DNA from: Clostridium_AD frigoriphilum
GTDB taxonomy: Bacteria; Bacillota; Clostridia; Clostridiales; Clostridiaceae
Direction of reading: 5' to 3'
DNA: 64,000 nt
Assembly (NCBI RefSeq): GCF_036541405.1
Contig: NZ_JAZHFS010000005.1
Location: 1 to 64,000 of the forward strand
Positions 1-9,756 of the stretch are shown here, piece by piece. A model generated the notes under the pieces. It searched no databases. It had not been told where the DNA came from and saw nothing but the letters and a program-made list of their open reading frames with translations. The position numbers were made by a program, and so were the translations under genes. How positions within the stretch are numbered: position 1 is the first letter of the stretch; every line of letters starts with the position of its first letter.

Positions 1-50
1 CAATACCATGATATATAATAAACTTTTAAATAAATTTAAAATTTTACCTT

Positions 51-79
51 AAACTAAGCTAAAAAAATTAGCTTAGTTT
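51..79 (-). terminator. Terminator-like hairpin after the cohesin operon
   Basis: A perfect 12-bp inverted repeat (AAACTAAGCTAA and its complement, 5-nt loop) lies 70 bases past the cohesin gene stop. The minus-strand tail is only moderately T-rich, so termination efficiency is uncertain. Confidence 0.6.
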
Positions 80-148
80 AAGCTTAGATTTATGGATGTT
101 GAGTGTCTTTGCAAACAACTCTAGATTACTTCATGTCTCAAGTTTTAA

Positions 149-3100
149 TTATTGACCGTTTACTGATATAACCTCAGAAGTATCTCCCTCACTTGTACTA
201 TTATAAGCTTTTACAACATAATAATAGGTGGCTAGAGTATCAAGTCCAGTAATCTTTACCCCAATGTTCTCGTTAATGCCATTAGCATCACTGGTAGGCG
301 CCTCCTGTACCATCTCTTGAATCTGTCCTGCTACATTTGTTCTATAAATTCTAAAACCTTGTTCATCTCTAGATTTATCTTTAATAGTTAGAGTTATTGT
401 TCCATTAGCAATAGAACTTGCTTTTGCTATTGGAGCATTTAAGCTCTTGCCAGTTCCATAGTATGGATTAACTACAGTCGCTTTAAAAGGCGCACTCTCT
501 ACCATTAGAGTAGGATCGTATACTGTAAAGTATCTTACAAATTCAGCATCATTTTTGTCTATATCAATGTTGTCTTCATATTTTTGTGAAGATGCACTTA
601 CGGAGTCTACTAATTTCATATCCTTATCATATAATTTGATTTCAGTTGAGGTATCGCCCTTTTGATACCATCTCCAAATTATTTTTTCTGATGTTATTTC
701 GTTAACCCTTGCAAATATTACAATAGGTTTAAGTTTAAATGCTTTTGTTTTCACAGAAGCTGGAAGTGAAGGATCACTTTCTACTATTGTTCCCAAATCA
801 TCTACAGTGTAGGCAGATACAGTTCTCTTATATTCTGTGTTTGGATTAAGCCCAGTTTCTGTATATAAATTACTATTTGCTTTATCTATTTTTTGAATAG
901 TTTTACCATTCTCATCTTTTATTAAGAAGCCCGTTTCATTAGTGCTATTATCTGTCCATGTCCACTTTATGGAGAAAGATGATAATGAAGTTCCTTTTAA
1001 CACTGTTGGCTTATTAGGAACAACAACAGGTGTTGGAGCAAATTCAGCTGTTGTAAATTTCCATGAGACTTTATTAGGAAAGGGTTCCTCATCCTTACTA
1101 TTCAAGTCTTGTGAAACAACTACTGTATACTCAGTATTATATTGTAAACTTGAATACGGATGAACTGTTGCTTTAGTTCCATTCAGATCTAGTTTTACAC
1201 TAGCTGGAACTCCTACACCGTTTTTATCAAGAATATAAATTGAATTTTCATCAGCAGTTAAGCTGTAAAGTTCTTTGGAAAATTGAATTATTATGTTTGA
1301 ATCCACGGTCACATTTACAGCGTCTTCACCTGGATTCATAGCTATAATTTTAAAAACATCGCCATCTGATTGTGAAGTTATATTAACTATATAATTTTTT
1401 ACTGCTCCAGACGGTGTTACAACCGATATAGTTACTGTGGCATTTCCAGTGCTATCTAAAGAATTCCCACTTATTCTAACTGTATTTGTGGTATCTACTG
1501 AATTAGCTTGTATATTTAATGACTTTATTTGGTTAGATATAGTTACATTATAATTTAGGGTGTTTCTATCAAATTCTGATATTTGTTTACCATTCACACT
1601 AATGTTTTTCAAATCAGAACTCTCAGTTGCAGTTTTCGCAACTACAGTTATGTTATATGTCTTTATGTCAGAAGGATTTTTTGCTGACATAACTTTAATT
1701 GTAACTTTAGCAATACCATTAGCATTAAAACTACCTTTATCTATATTAATAGAATCATTGCTATCAACTGTTGTTGCAGCTACAGTAAGATCACTTATTT
1801 TATCTACACTAACACTATAATCAAATAGACTAGAACTCGCTATAACTACTTTACCGCTATTTATAGTGAAATCCTTTAAACCAGAAGTTGCAACTGGAGC
1901 ATCTGCAAATGTTATACTACCACTTTGAGCTGTAACATCAACATCATTAATCTGAACTTGTTTAATAGTTACAGAAGTTGGGTTTACTCTTTTTAGTACT
2001 TTGAATTTTAGATTTAGTATTTCTCCATCGGATTTTAATCCATTTGTACCAAATCCCGTAATAGTTATAGCGTTATTTTTTTTATTATCAAAATATTGGA
2101 AACCAGTTGTCCTACTTGCTACATCTACACCTTGATAATCTAAATTGATGTTATCATATTCAAGTTTTAATAATATACCTTGCATTGAGTTATCACTAGT
2201 AAGACCCATAATTTTTACAGGAACTATAAGTGTGTCATCAGTTGAAGCAACCGTTGTATTTGCAAAATATACTTTCGTATTATTTGTTGTATTTCCAGAG
2301 GCAACAGATATAACTCCATTTTGAATATCCGCATTAATATCATTAGCTTGTGCCTTAACTATACTAATATTAATAGGGTTATTTTTATTCAATATTTTAA
2401 ACTTTAATTTTAGAAGTTCTCCATCTGTTTTTATAGAAGATGCTCCAAATCCTGTGATGCTAAGATTATTTGAGGTATTGTTATCAAAGAATTGGAATCC
2501 TTGTGCTTCTGTTCCATTTTCATACCCTGTATAGCTTACTGTTTGTCCATCATAAGATAGTTTTAAAAGAATTCCTTCTATAGCTTTGTCTGAAGTAATT
2601 CCTTTAATCTTAATTGGCAATACAAATTCACTCTTATCCGCTGCCACATTCAAATTGTCAAAATATATACTATTCTTAGTTGATGTTTGAGCTACAGGAA
2701 CTGAAATAGTCCCATTTTGAATAGTTGTGGCTATATCATTGATTTCACATTTGCTAATTTTAAAGTTAGGTGATAAAGTTTTGTCTTTTATATCAAATTT
2801 TAACTTTAATATGTCGCCATTACTTTTTACACTACCTGCAGAAAATCCACTAATTTTAATAGTATTTCCACTTGGGTTCGCACTATATTGAAAGGCTGGC
2901 GCAGAGCTTCCACTTTCTAAACCAGTATATGTTAATTTAGTGTTATCATAAGAAACTTCCATGTATATTCCATCTAAAGTATTGATATCAGAAAGACCAT
3001 CTACTTTTACAGGGATAACTATAGATGTAGCATCTGTTTTAACTTGGATATCATCAAAATAAATTTTTGTAGTATCACTTGCAAAGGTTTTTATTGTTCC

Positions 3101-3169
3101 TAAGTTTATTATGGATAGAACCATTGAAAATATTAAAAGAAAAGATAATATTTTATATTTTTTTCTCAT
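149..3169 (-). CDS. Secreted three-cohesin scaffold-like protein
   Basis: A secreted surface protein of 1006 residues that should bind dockerin-bearing partners outside the cell. The signal peptide is at about 1-31. Three cohesin-type domains follow (about 33-156, 166-288, 298-421), each starting with a xIYFDx strand and containing the Y(D)xxxLxYxG pattern. Then come two cadherin-like beta-sandwich repeats (about 428-600), a Big_5 Ig-like domain (about 606-710, ending WKFTTAE) and fibronectin III-like domains to the C-terminus. I see no sortase motif, SLH domain or cellulose-binding domain. Its GGAGGTGAG ribosome site lies within the last codons of the upstream gene, so the two are probably translationally coupled. 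It is last in an operon whose first gene carries a dockerin. Domain calls are by eye; the partner is inferred. Confidence 0.85.
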   Translation of the reverse strand: MRKKYKILSFLLIFSMVLSIINLGTIKTFASDTTKIYFDDIQVKTDATSIVIPVKVDGLSDINTLDGIYMEVSYDNTKLTYTGLESGSSAPAFQYSANPSGNTIKISGFSAGSVKSNGDILKLKFDIKDKTLSPNFKISKCEINDIATTIQNGTISVPVAQTSTKNSIYFDNLNVAADKSEFVLPIKIKGITSDKAIEGILLKLSYDGQTVSYTGYENGTEAQGFQFFDNNTSNNLSITGFGASSIKTDGELLKLKFKILNKNNPINISIVKAQANDINADIQNGVISVASGNTTNNTKVYFANTTVASTDDTLIVPVKIMGLTSDNSMQGILLKLEYDNINLDYQGVDVASRTTGFQYFDNKKNNAITITGFGTNGLKSDGEILNLKFKVLKRVNPTSVTIKQVQINDVDVTAQSGSITFADAPVATSGLKDFTINSGKVVIASSSLFDYSVSVDKISDLTVAATTVDSNDSINIDKGSFNANGIAKVTIKVMSAKNPSDIKTYNITVVAKTATESSDLKNISVNGKQISEFDRNTLNYNVTISNQIKSLNIQANSVDTTNTVRISGNSLDSTGNATVTISVVTPSGAVKNYIVNITSQSDGDVFKIIAMNPGEDAVNVTVDSNIIIQFSKELYSLTADENSIYILDKNGVGVPASVKLDLNGTKATVHPYSSLQYNTEYTVVVSQDLNSKDEEPFPNKVSWKFTTAEFAPTPVVVPNKPTVLKGTSLSSFSIKWTWTDNSTNETGFLIKDENGKTIQKIDKANSNLYTETGLNPNTEYKRTVSAYTVDDLGTIVESDPSLPASVKTKAFKLKPIVIFARVNEITSEKIIWRWYQKGDTSTEIKLYDKDMKLVDSVSASSQKYEDNIDIDKNDAEFVRYFTVYDPTLMVESAPFKATVVNPYYGTGKSLNAPIAKASSIANGTITLTIKDKSRDEQGFRIYRTNVAGQIQEMVQEAPTSDANGINENIGVKITGLDTLATYYYVVKAYNSTSEGDTSEVISVNGQ

Positions 3170-3172
3170 AAA

Positions 3173-3988
3173 TTACTCACCTCCTTGTTCTATGACTATT
3201 ACTTTTATTTTGTTTGTATCAGGGTCTATTAGGACTGTTGCTACATCTTCCCTAGATACTGCTTGTACTAAATCATTTAAAACTCCCTGTTTTACGTAAT
3301 TACCTGACTTATCACATAAAACTACTAAAACATCAGATGCAACGTCATAGCTTCCAGTTATATTAGAAAACTTAAGTTTTGATTCCTTATAGTCAAATAG
3401 ATTGTCCTGTTTAAAGTTTTTACTATCATAAATAAATAACTTATCACTGCTGTCCAGCATTACTATACTATTATTTTCATAATTTGCCCATTCGTCAGTA
3501 TAGTCATATTTAACAAGTCCTTTTCCTAAAATATTTACTATTACTTGACCATTCTCATCATCCATATTTTGTATTACACCGTAAGAATATTTAGATGTTG
3601 AAGTATTTGAACTTGAAATAGTGAAATTCATTTTTATATTTTTTGCTAAAGAAATTCCAGTTTTAGACTTCATGTTTTCTACATATAAAGTATAAGTTTT
3701 AGAAGCTTCATAAGATATTAAAGATTGTACCAACACTGTTTCATTATCACTAGATAAAGAAAGCGTCACAGGTACCACATTATTGCTTGAATCTTTCACA
3801 TATATATGAGCATCTGTTACATCAGCTGAATTAGCCTCTGATGTAAAACTTACAGACCATATTTTATTAGATGAAACCGCTGTTTTACTTGTCCAAGTAT
3901 CGTAGGTTGTAGCTGCAAAGCAGACTGTTGTTATACTAAAAAAGAAGATAAAAAATGGAACTACAAGTAAGTATTTTTTAATTTTCAA
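3173..3988 (-). CDS. Secreted protein with Ig-like (Big_5) domain
   Basis: A 271-residue exported protein of unknown role. A signal peptide spans about 1-25 (lysines, then a Phe/Ile/Val core, ending CFAA). Residues about 30-128 resemble a bacterial Ig-like Big_5 (SbsA) domain, with the typical YTLYVENMKSKTG segment leading to MNFTI. The C-terminal part (about 135-271) is rich in beta-strand pattern and I do not recognise it. It is the middle gene of the operon, 47 bases after the dockerin gene and 3 bases before the cohesin gene. This suggests a partner in the same cell-surface assembly. Confidence 0.7.
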   Translation of the reverse strand: MKIKKYLLVVPFFIFFFSITTVCFAATTYDTWTSKTAVSSNKIWSVSFTSEANSADVTDAHIYVKDSSNNVVPVTLSLSSDNETVLVQSLISYEASKTYTLYVENMKSKTGISLAKNIKMNFTISSSNTSTSKYSYGVIQNMDDENGQVIVNILGKGLVKYDYTDEWANYENNSIVMLDSSDKLFIYDSKNFKQDNLFDYKESKLKFSNITGSYDVASDVLVVLCDKSGNYVKQGVLNDLVQAVSREDVATVLIDPDTNKIKVIVIEQGGE

Positions 3989-4035
3989 GTTTTTGCCCCC
4001 TATGGTTAGTCTTTAATGGATTGGTTTGTAGTTTA

Positions 4036-5829
4036 TTATTTTCCTACTACAAATAATGCAATCTTTTGAGCATCCATAATGGTAACTTTTCCATCCCCAT
4101 TAAAATCAGCAGCTAGTATCTGAGTATCAGTTAAAGTTTCAGAACCTATAATATATTTTGCAATTTTAACTGCGTCCATAATAGTAACCTTTGAATCTCC
4201 AGTTACATCACCTTTTATAATGGTTCCTCCAGTGGATGTATCTGACTCCTTAGTTACATTTACGGTATAAGTATTTTTAGTTATTCCATCCTGAGCGGTA
4301 ACAATTATTTTAATAGTAGCAGATCCATTAACAAGAGTATCTCCTGATACTGATACGGATGCAGTACTATCATTGTATTCTTTAACATCTAATTTATCCG
4401 ATGAAGTTGATTTTGGTAATGTAAGACTGTATGTTTTATTAGATGGAATAAAATTAGGAATAACAGTTCCATTTACCGAAATAGATTTTAAATTTGCATC
4501 ATTAGAGGCTACAGCAGTACCAACTGTAATTGAATTATTGAATTTACCACTTTGGTATGTAGCTACATCTACATAAGTAATGTTATTATAGTCATCAACT
4601 AAAGCAAGTAGAGGAAGCTTGTTTACTCCTGCTGCATCATAATGCATTGCTATAGAGTAAGTATCAGTTTTATCATCATAAGTAAATTGATTGTTCTTAA
4701 AGAAACCTGATGTTTGATCCTTTACCCAGAAAACGCCGAAGATATTAGAGTCGTCTGTAAGTCTTACCGATAATGCAACGTCCTCATTTATTCCAACTTG
4801 AGTTTTTGATGGAGTATAAGCTTTTAGTATTGGGCCTGCTTCATCGAAAGTTAAGTCTTTCGTGATGTCAATTAGGTTATTGGATACAGGGGCGTAGACT
4901 GGTATTGAGTTGGTAGTTTCTCCTTTGGGATTATAGTAAGTAGTATTATAATTATTAGCTTTTAAATTTGTTAAACCATCCTTTTGTACGATTACAGCAG
5001 TGTCGTTTAAATTATTATGATGAAATGAATTATTATTCTGTTCAAGATATAAAGTGAAGTTATAGGTTGGTGAATAAAAAGTATTTTGTATTATGTTATT
5101 ATAGTTCCCTTTTATATGTGGGTAACCATATATATAACCCTGATTATAAGTTTCATTAGCATAAAATTTTAAAGTAGATTTCATAATGCTATTATAATCA
5201 CCATTTATAAAGGTATAGATCCCATCGCCATATATGTTCAATTTGCAATTCAAAATTTCGTTTTTGTTACCTTTTAGAGTAAATCCTCTATAAGCACTAG
5301 AACTGAGATAAGTAGTATCATTATAAGTTTTTAAATTAAGAAGCTTGTTTCCATCTCCAGTAATATACATAGATCCGATATTAGAGTTTTGAATAGTAGT
5401 ATTACTTCCATTTAAAGTAATAGGAACCTTGCAATCTATATTTTCAATAGTTTGGCCATTAATGTTATTAAAAACAATTCCACCTGTAACTTTATCTGTG
5501 GCATACTGCAGTGTTATTTTGTTATCAGTAGTTCCCTTCATAACTAAATTACCATAAACACTTAAGTCACATGGATAGTATTCATCAGCAAAATAAACTG
5601 TTACGCCTGGTTCTATAGTAAGTATAGCACCCTCTGCAACAGTTATTTTTCCTGTAATATAGTATGGGCTCTTAGAAGCAGTCCATGTAGTGTCACTATC
5701 GACATACCCCCTCACCTCTGTTTTTAATTCCCCACTACTAGCATCTGCAAATACAACTGTGTTAAATCCAATTAGTATTGTAAATACAAAAATCAGAAAT
5801 GAAATAGTTTGTTTTGCTCTTTTTGTCAT
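4036..5829 (-). CDS. Secreted beta-helix protein with C-terminal dockerin
   Basis: A 597-residue exported protein, first in the operon. The signal peptide is about 1-29. Residues about 50-330 show the Asn-rich, short-period pattern of a right-handed parallel beta-helix (NNxI, GNxNxI turns), as in polysaccharide lyases and surface adhesins. An Ig-like section follows, then a cadherin-like beta-sandwich repeat (about 445-530). The C-terminus (about 540-597) is a type I dockerin with two calcium-loop repeats: the second loop, DFNGDGKVTIMD, is canonical, and the first has Thr in place of the usual Asn. The dockerin should dock on the cohesins encoded two genes downstream. Catalytic activity of the helix cannot be judged. 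Start is supported by AAAGGGGAC upstream. Confidence 0.85.
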   Translation of the reverse strand: MTKRAKQTISFLIFVFTILIGFNTVVFADASSGELKTEVRGYVDSDTTWTASKSPYYITGKITVAEGAILTIEPGVTVYFADEYYPCDLSVYGNLVMKGTTDNKITLQYATDKVTGGIVFNNINGQTIENIDCKVPITLNGSNTTIQNSNIGSMYITGDGNKLLNLKTYNDTTYLSSSAYRGFTLKGNKNEILNCKLNIYGDGIYTFINGDYNSIMKSTLKFYANETYNQGYIYGYPHIKGNYNNIIQNTFYSPTYNFTLYLEQNNNSFHHNNLNDTAVIVQKDGLTNLKANNYNTTYYNPKGETTNSIPVYAPVSNNLIDITKDLTFDEAGPILKAYTPSKTQVGINEDVALSVRLTDDSNIFGVFWVKDQTSGFFKNNQFTYDDKTDTYSIAMHYDAAGVNKLPLLALVDDYNNITYVDVATYQSGKFNNSITVGTAVASNDANLKSISVNGTVIPNFIPSNKTYSLTLPKSTSSDKLDVKEYNDSTASVSVSGDTLVNGSATIKIIVTAQDGITKNTYTVNVTKESDTSTGGTIIKGDVTGDSKVTIMDAVKIAKYIIGSETLTDTQILAADFNGDGKVTIMDAQKIALFVVGK

Positions 5830-6247
5830 TATTTAGTCCCCTTTTTGATTTAATATTCCTTAAAATACAATTATATACTAAAATTTTATTTTAGTATATT
5901 GTTTTTGTGTATAATTCACTACTATTTGAGCTTTTACGCGAGTATATAATAAATCTATAAAATTCAGCGGTTTGAATATAAAAATAGCACCCACCCTCAT
6001 TAATTAGAGATTAGATGCCTATATGCTTCTTATATTTTTTTATGGTCCTATTTACTACATTCTCCGTTAAACTTCTTCTAATTCTTAATAATTAATTCTA
6101 GTAAATGTTATACATGTTATCATTAATGCCAACCAATATTGCTAGTATTCCCCAAAGACTACAATCAATCTGTTCATACAACATACTAAATTACTCGCCT
6201 TCGAAATCATTACTGTGAAATAAAAAATAACCACCCGCATCATTTTA
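5830..6247. other. Intergenic region upstream of the dockerin operon
   Basis: It presumably holds the promoter of the dockerin-cohesin operon (AT-rich, with a TTTTATTTTAGTATATTG-like stretch near 5885-5905) and the terminator of the SLAP gene. I see no convincing ORF; a 33-codon minus-strand frame near 6150-6250 lacks a ribosome site. Confidence 0.4.
5980..6020 (-). terminator. Terminator hairpin, same family as at 10662
   Basis: On the minus strand GGCATCTAATCTC pairs (with G-U wobbles) to GAGGGTGGGTGCT, followed by ATTTTTATA. The sequence is closely related to the hairpin at 10662-10704. It probably ends transcripts from the SLAP gene at 6248. Confidence 0.6.
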
Positions 6248-7054
6248 TTATTCATTAAATAGTACAGATAAATTCTCTAGTTTAAAATTAGATTCTGTAA
6301 TTTGATCAGAATTAAATGATACCTTTAAAACTCTCGCCTTTAATGAGTCCACCTCCAAATCCGTTGTATTAAATGTTCCTTTAGATACTATTCTACTATT
6401 TGCATTATTTTTAATAATAATAGGTATTTTTTCTATTTTCACTTTTTTATCTGACCCATTTCTTATTATTAAAGCAACATCTAATTGTCCATTTTCAGCC
6501 TTTTGAATTTCATATAAGGATATATTAATCTCTCCTGAAGTCATAGGTGGAAGTTTATCCAAATATCTATTCAATTTAATAAACTCAGGTTTATTAGGAA
6601 TATTATCAAATTTAATCTTGATAGTACTATATGCTTTTATATTTGTGTCGAAAACTATATGCAATTCATCTTTAATCGATATTGCATCAGTAAAAACATT
6701 TATTTTATCAAAATAGAGTTTCCATGGCACCGCTGAATAAGCTGGTATGTCACCCACATCTCTAAGCGTAAAAATTTGCTTAGCCACAACCTCATCCTTT
6801 GAATTCATTATCTTAAGCGGTACTTTATCAAAATTTATCACTTTAGAGAGAGCATTTCTAAAATAAACACCTACTTCCACTTTATCTCCTAAATCAAATA
6901 CATAGGTAGTGCTTATATTTATATCACCATTGCTAATATCTGGTAGTGATTCCAGTTCATCACTATAAAATTCTTTCTTTGAAATGGCATGCGCAGCTTC
7001 ATGTTCATCATTTACGTAAAGCTCTAATTTGGCTTTTTTTACATCATCCTTCAT
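6248..7054 (-). CDS. Protein with two SLAP domains
   Basis: A 268-residue protein with two copies of a module resembling the SLAP domain found in Firmicutes S-layer accessory proteins. They lie at about 35-140 and 165-265. Both copies share LPxxxxGxINIS at the start, VxIxxRN(A/G) in the middle and an I-x-K-xxF/L-xLxDxxxI-x-A segment. No signal peptide is visible: the N-terminus is MKDDVKKAKLELYVN. It is therefore cytoplasmic or exported by another route. It is a single gene 420 bases upstream of the dockerin operon. The name rests on pattern recall; the exact role is unknown. Confidence 0.7.
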   Translation of the reverse strand: MKDDVKKAKLELYVNDEHEAAHAISKKEFYSDELESLPDISNGDINISTTYVFDLGDKVEVGVYFRNALSKVINFDKVPLKIMNSKDEVVAKQIFTLRDVGDIPAYSAVPWKLYFDKINVFTDAISIKDELHIVFDTNIKAYSTIKIKFDNIPNKPEFIKLNRYLDKLPPMTSGEINISLYEIQKAENGQLDVALIIRNGSDKKVKIEKIPIIIKNNANSRIVSKGTFNTTDLEVDSLKARVLKVSFNSDQITESNFKLENLSVLFNE

Positions 7055-7571
7055 AATTGTCCCCCTAAATTAAAATGTGAATTAATTATGTAATACTAAG
7101 CTTTGTATTACAGTCTTATTCTTATATAAATACAAGCATCCAATTTAAACTAGTCATAGTTTTATTAGATTGGTAGAACTCACTCTATTTATCATTTATA
7201 AAATAATTCTTTACCTCATTATACTATTAGTACGGATTTAGCACAATCTGCATAGCTAAGCTAAAAGAATTCATTTCATTAAAATATTGAGAAATATATA
7301 TTTATATTTCGTTTAAATATTCGCAATATTTTTTAATTAAATTGAATTAATATGAATTGCGTACAATTAAATCCACACTTTCTTCTACTTACCTTATTAT
7401 TGTTGTTGCATTGTGTAGAAAATTGTTGTATGCTAGTATTAATAACATATACTGCTGTTTATGTTATTAAGCTTTGTTACTAAAGCGTTTTGTTTATCAG
7501 CAAGGAGAAATATTATTTTAGTATTTCTCCTTGCTGATGTTTTGATTTTTTGACATATGTAGATCTACTAT
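7055..7571. other. Long AT-rich intergenic region with hairpins
   Basis: No gene seen. The right part holds the promoter region of the SLAP gene. The left part (7441-7537) carries two perfect inverted repeats in a row, described separately. Confidence 0.4.
7497..7537 (+). terminator. Strong hairpin with plus-strand T-tract
   Basis: TCAGCAAGGAGAAATA and its exact complement (16 bp) flank a 9-nt loop. The plus-strand tail is TGTTTTGATTTTTTG, so it looks like a plus-strand terminator although no plus-strand gene precedes it. A second perfect hairpin (AATAACAT / ATGTTATT) lies at 7441-7468. Confidence 0.6.
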
Positions 7572-7943
7572 CTAAACGTTAAATATCATTATATAGTAGC
7601 CATTTACCATCTTTTTTAATAACCATCCAATAGTTTGCATATTTTTTTCATTTTCACTATTTATATCTTTTAGGTAATATATCTTATACAAGTTGTCCTT
7701 TTCTTTTTCAGCTTTCATATGATTCATAATCCCATTAATGCTATCTGAATTATATTTAAATAATTGACTAGGATTATATGTTTTTCTATAAGCCGCAAAT
7801 TTCCCTTCAGATAATACACTTTTAGGATTTGTTGATAGTGCCACATAATCTGAATATGTCCCCTTGTCAAAATGTTGTATTTTAACTAGTTTATATATTG
7901 GTTCAAGCAAGCACTTTAGCTCCTCCACTAAATCCAATTTCAT
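7572..7943 (-). CDS. Hypothetical protein next to the IS element, possibly truncated
   Basis: A 123-residue frame without recognised domain. Its C-terminal WLLKKxxNGYYI pattern resembles the last strands of small secreted NTF2-like or cystatin-like proteins. No signal peptide and no clear ribosome site are present, and an in-frame stop directly precedes the ATG. Together with the transposase gene starting about 100 bases away, this suggests a gene remnant that lost its 5' part. Not confident that it is expressed. Confidence 0.4.
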   Translation of the reverse strand: MKLDLVEELKCLLEPIYKLVKIQHFDKGTYSDYVALSTNPKSVLSEGKFAAYRKTYNPSQLFKYNSDSINGIMNHMKAEKEKDNLYKIYYLKDINSENEKNMQTIGWLLKKMVNGYYIMIFNV

Positions 7944-8046
7944 TTACATCATAACTTGAATAATTTGTTATTTTACTTTACAAATGAACAGACTTTCCCC
8001 CTCCCCATTACCCCAAAGTACCATTGCTTACTATATTGTCTATATA

Positions 8047-9276
8047 CTAAGTAGTATTAAAAATTAACTCTTTATTTTCCCTTAATAAATATAGCTCTTT
8101 AATTATCAGCCTGATTACTTCTTTCTGTGATTTTATAAAACTTTTAAGTCTTCTATTTATAAATAATTGCATTAGATTTGATGCGATTATCATTAAATAT
8201 GATATGGCCTCTATTGCGTTTATATTATGAACAAAACATCTATCTAAGGCAGAATAAGTTTTCAAATTATTGAATACACTATTCTCTATATCCCATCTTG
8301 CACTTATTATCTTATACAATACTTTAAGTGGAATTTCAAAAGATGTTGTTATAAGTAATACTTTTGAATACTCTTTGTCGTTTTTCTTCTTTGTAAATTT
8401 TACATACCTTAATGGCCTGTCTACATTATCCATATAGAAACTTTTTTCGTAAGCTTTAATCTCTAATGCTCTATTTTTATCATACCAATTTTCTTTTTTA
8501 TCTTCTTTATTTGTTTCTATTTTTATTCTTTTTATGCTCTTCACATTATTTTTTTTAACTTGAACTACAGCAATTACGTTGCATTTATAACAATGATTTA
8601 TCCATACTGAATTACATGCCAATGCATCATAAACCACAATATCTATTAGATTTTTATGTTCATTAGTTACTTTTTCGAGTAGCCTCTTTGCTACAGTTAG
8701 TTCACCTTCAGCCTTTTTTGAGCTATCCACTCCAGCTTTGTATAGTTCAAAGTCTAATACAAGTCTTGGCTTTTTTCCTACAGTAGATATAAAAACTGCA
8801 CTATGTGAATAATGCTTTTTCTCCCCCTTGACTGTAACTATACATTCCTCACAACTCTTTTTATTACTTCCAAATATCTTGGTTCCATCTATAGCCGCTA
8901 CCTTATATCCTTCAATTGTTCCCTTTCTAAATACTTTGTTTTCTACAGATTTTTTTATTATTCCTACATTTATGTCATCTAATCCCTGTACATTTATACC
9001 TTTCAAAGTATCTCGTATTGTATCTATAAGTGGAATTTTTGTTTTTCTAGAAACAAGTCTTCTAAAATCATTGCTCTTAATTCTATTATTTAATTCATTG
9101 AAACTTTGGATTCTTATCATGAACCCAAATAGTACAGGCAATATTACTTCGCCTGTACTATAAATTGGTTTTCTTCTTTTATCTCTTAATTTACTAATCC
9201 CTCTCTCTATTTTATAGACTTCTTTAATATATTTCACTAGTTTTGCTAAATACTTTATCCCCATTTTATACCTCAT
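8047..9276 (-). CDS. IS4-type DDE transposase
   Basis: A 409-residue transposase that looks complete. The DDE residues fit AIDGTKIFG (about 130), VVYDALACNS (about 215) and RWDIENSVFNNLK (about 328), the last being the Y/W-x-x-x-E-type helix of IS4 relatives. The N-terminus is a helical DNA-binding part. An internal ATG four codons downstream (9264) has better spacing to GAGG and may be the true start. I could not find terminal inverted repeats or target duplications in the flanks, so the insertion may be old or of an atypical family. Confidence 0.85.
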   Translation of the reverse strand: MRYKMGIKYLAKLVKYIKEVYKIERGISKLRDKRRKPIYSTGEVILPVLFGFMIRIQSFNELNNRIKSNDFRRLVSRKTKIPLIDTIRDTLKGINVQGLDDINVGIIKKSVENKVFRKGTIEGYKVAAIDGTKIFGSNKKSCEECIVTVKGEKKHYSHSAVFISTVGKKPRLVLDFELYKAGVDSSKKAEGELTVAKRLLEKVTNEHKNLIDIVVYDALACNSVWINHCYKCNVIAVVQVKKNNVKSIKRIKIETNKEDKKENWYDKNRALEIKAYEKSFYMDNVDRPLRYVKFTKKKNDKEYSKVLLITTSFEIPLKVLYKIISARWDIENSVFNNLKTYSALDRCFVHNINAIEAISYLMIIASNLMQLFINRRLKSFIKSQKEVIRLIIKELYLLRENKELIFNTT

Positions 9277-9411
9277 TTCCCTCTAATTATTTTAATAGGA
9301 AATAAACTATATATCAAGCGTTTTGTCGGAATTTACTACTACTTTCAAATACTGTTTAATCTGTTGACTTTTATGGGTTCGTCTAATAGTGAAGCGAAAC
9401 TGCTGCCTCAT

Positions 9412-9747
9412 TTAGTATTCTTCTGCCAGTAGCATTGTTGAATAACCTTTTCCTATCTCATCTTCACCATCATTAATAACAAATACCTTTGCATTTACAG
9501 TTTCTTTTGCTAGTATTTTATATGTCTTATTGTATTCTGGCACCTCTTCTCTATGTTCTATTACCTGGTAGAATATATCATCAGCTTTATGCTCCGTTAG
9601 CTCAAAAATTTGTAAATAATCACGTTTGAGCCCTTGCTCTTTTAATTTATCTATACAACACCACATAAATAATTGTAACTCCAATGGTATATCAGCTTGT
9701 ACTCCTCTAGTGATGTACCTATTATTTTTATCAAACATCTTAACCAT
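9412..9747 (-). CDS. DUF960 family protein
   Basis: A 111-residue cytoplasmic protein matching the DUF960 pattern: RYITRGVxxxIPLELQLFMW near the N-terminus, then DYLQIFEL and the PEYxKxY segment. The family is common on plasmids and integrative elements of Firmicutes; its function is unknown. It lies 9 bases after the radC-like gene and is preceded by GGAGAAGGAG, so it is probably the third gene of that operon. Confidence 0.8.
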   Translation of the reverse strand: MVKMFDKNNRYITRGVQADIPLELQLFMWCCIDKLKEQGLKRDYLQIFELTEHKADDIFYQVIEHREEVPEYNKTYKILAKETVNAKVFVINDGEDEIGKGYSTMLLAEEY

Positions 9748-9756
9748 CTCCTTCTC

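Noticed and set aside
942..1163. Plus-strand ORF inside the cohesin gene
   Set aside because: It is a mirror frame of a long minus-strand gene with clear domains; no ribosome site. The same applies to other plus-strand frames inside the surface-protein genes, including the series at 17.9-19.7 kb, which only reflects the in-gene repeats.
8047..9411. Terminal inverted repeats of the IS4-like element
   Set aside because: I compared both flanks by eye and found no convincing matching ends, so element borders are not annotated.
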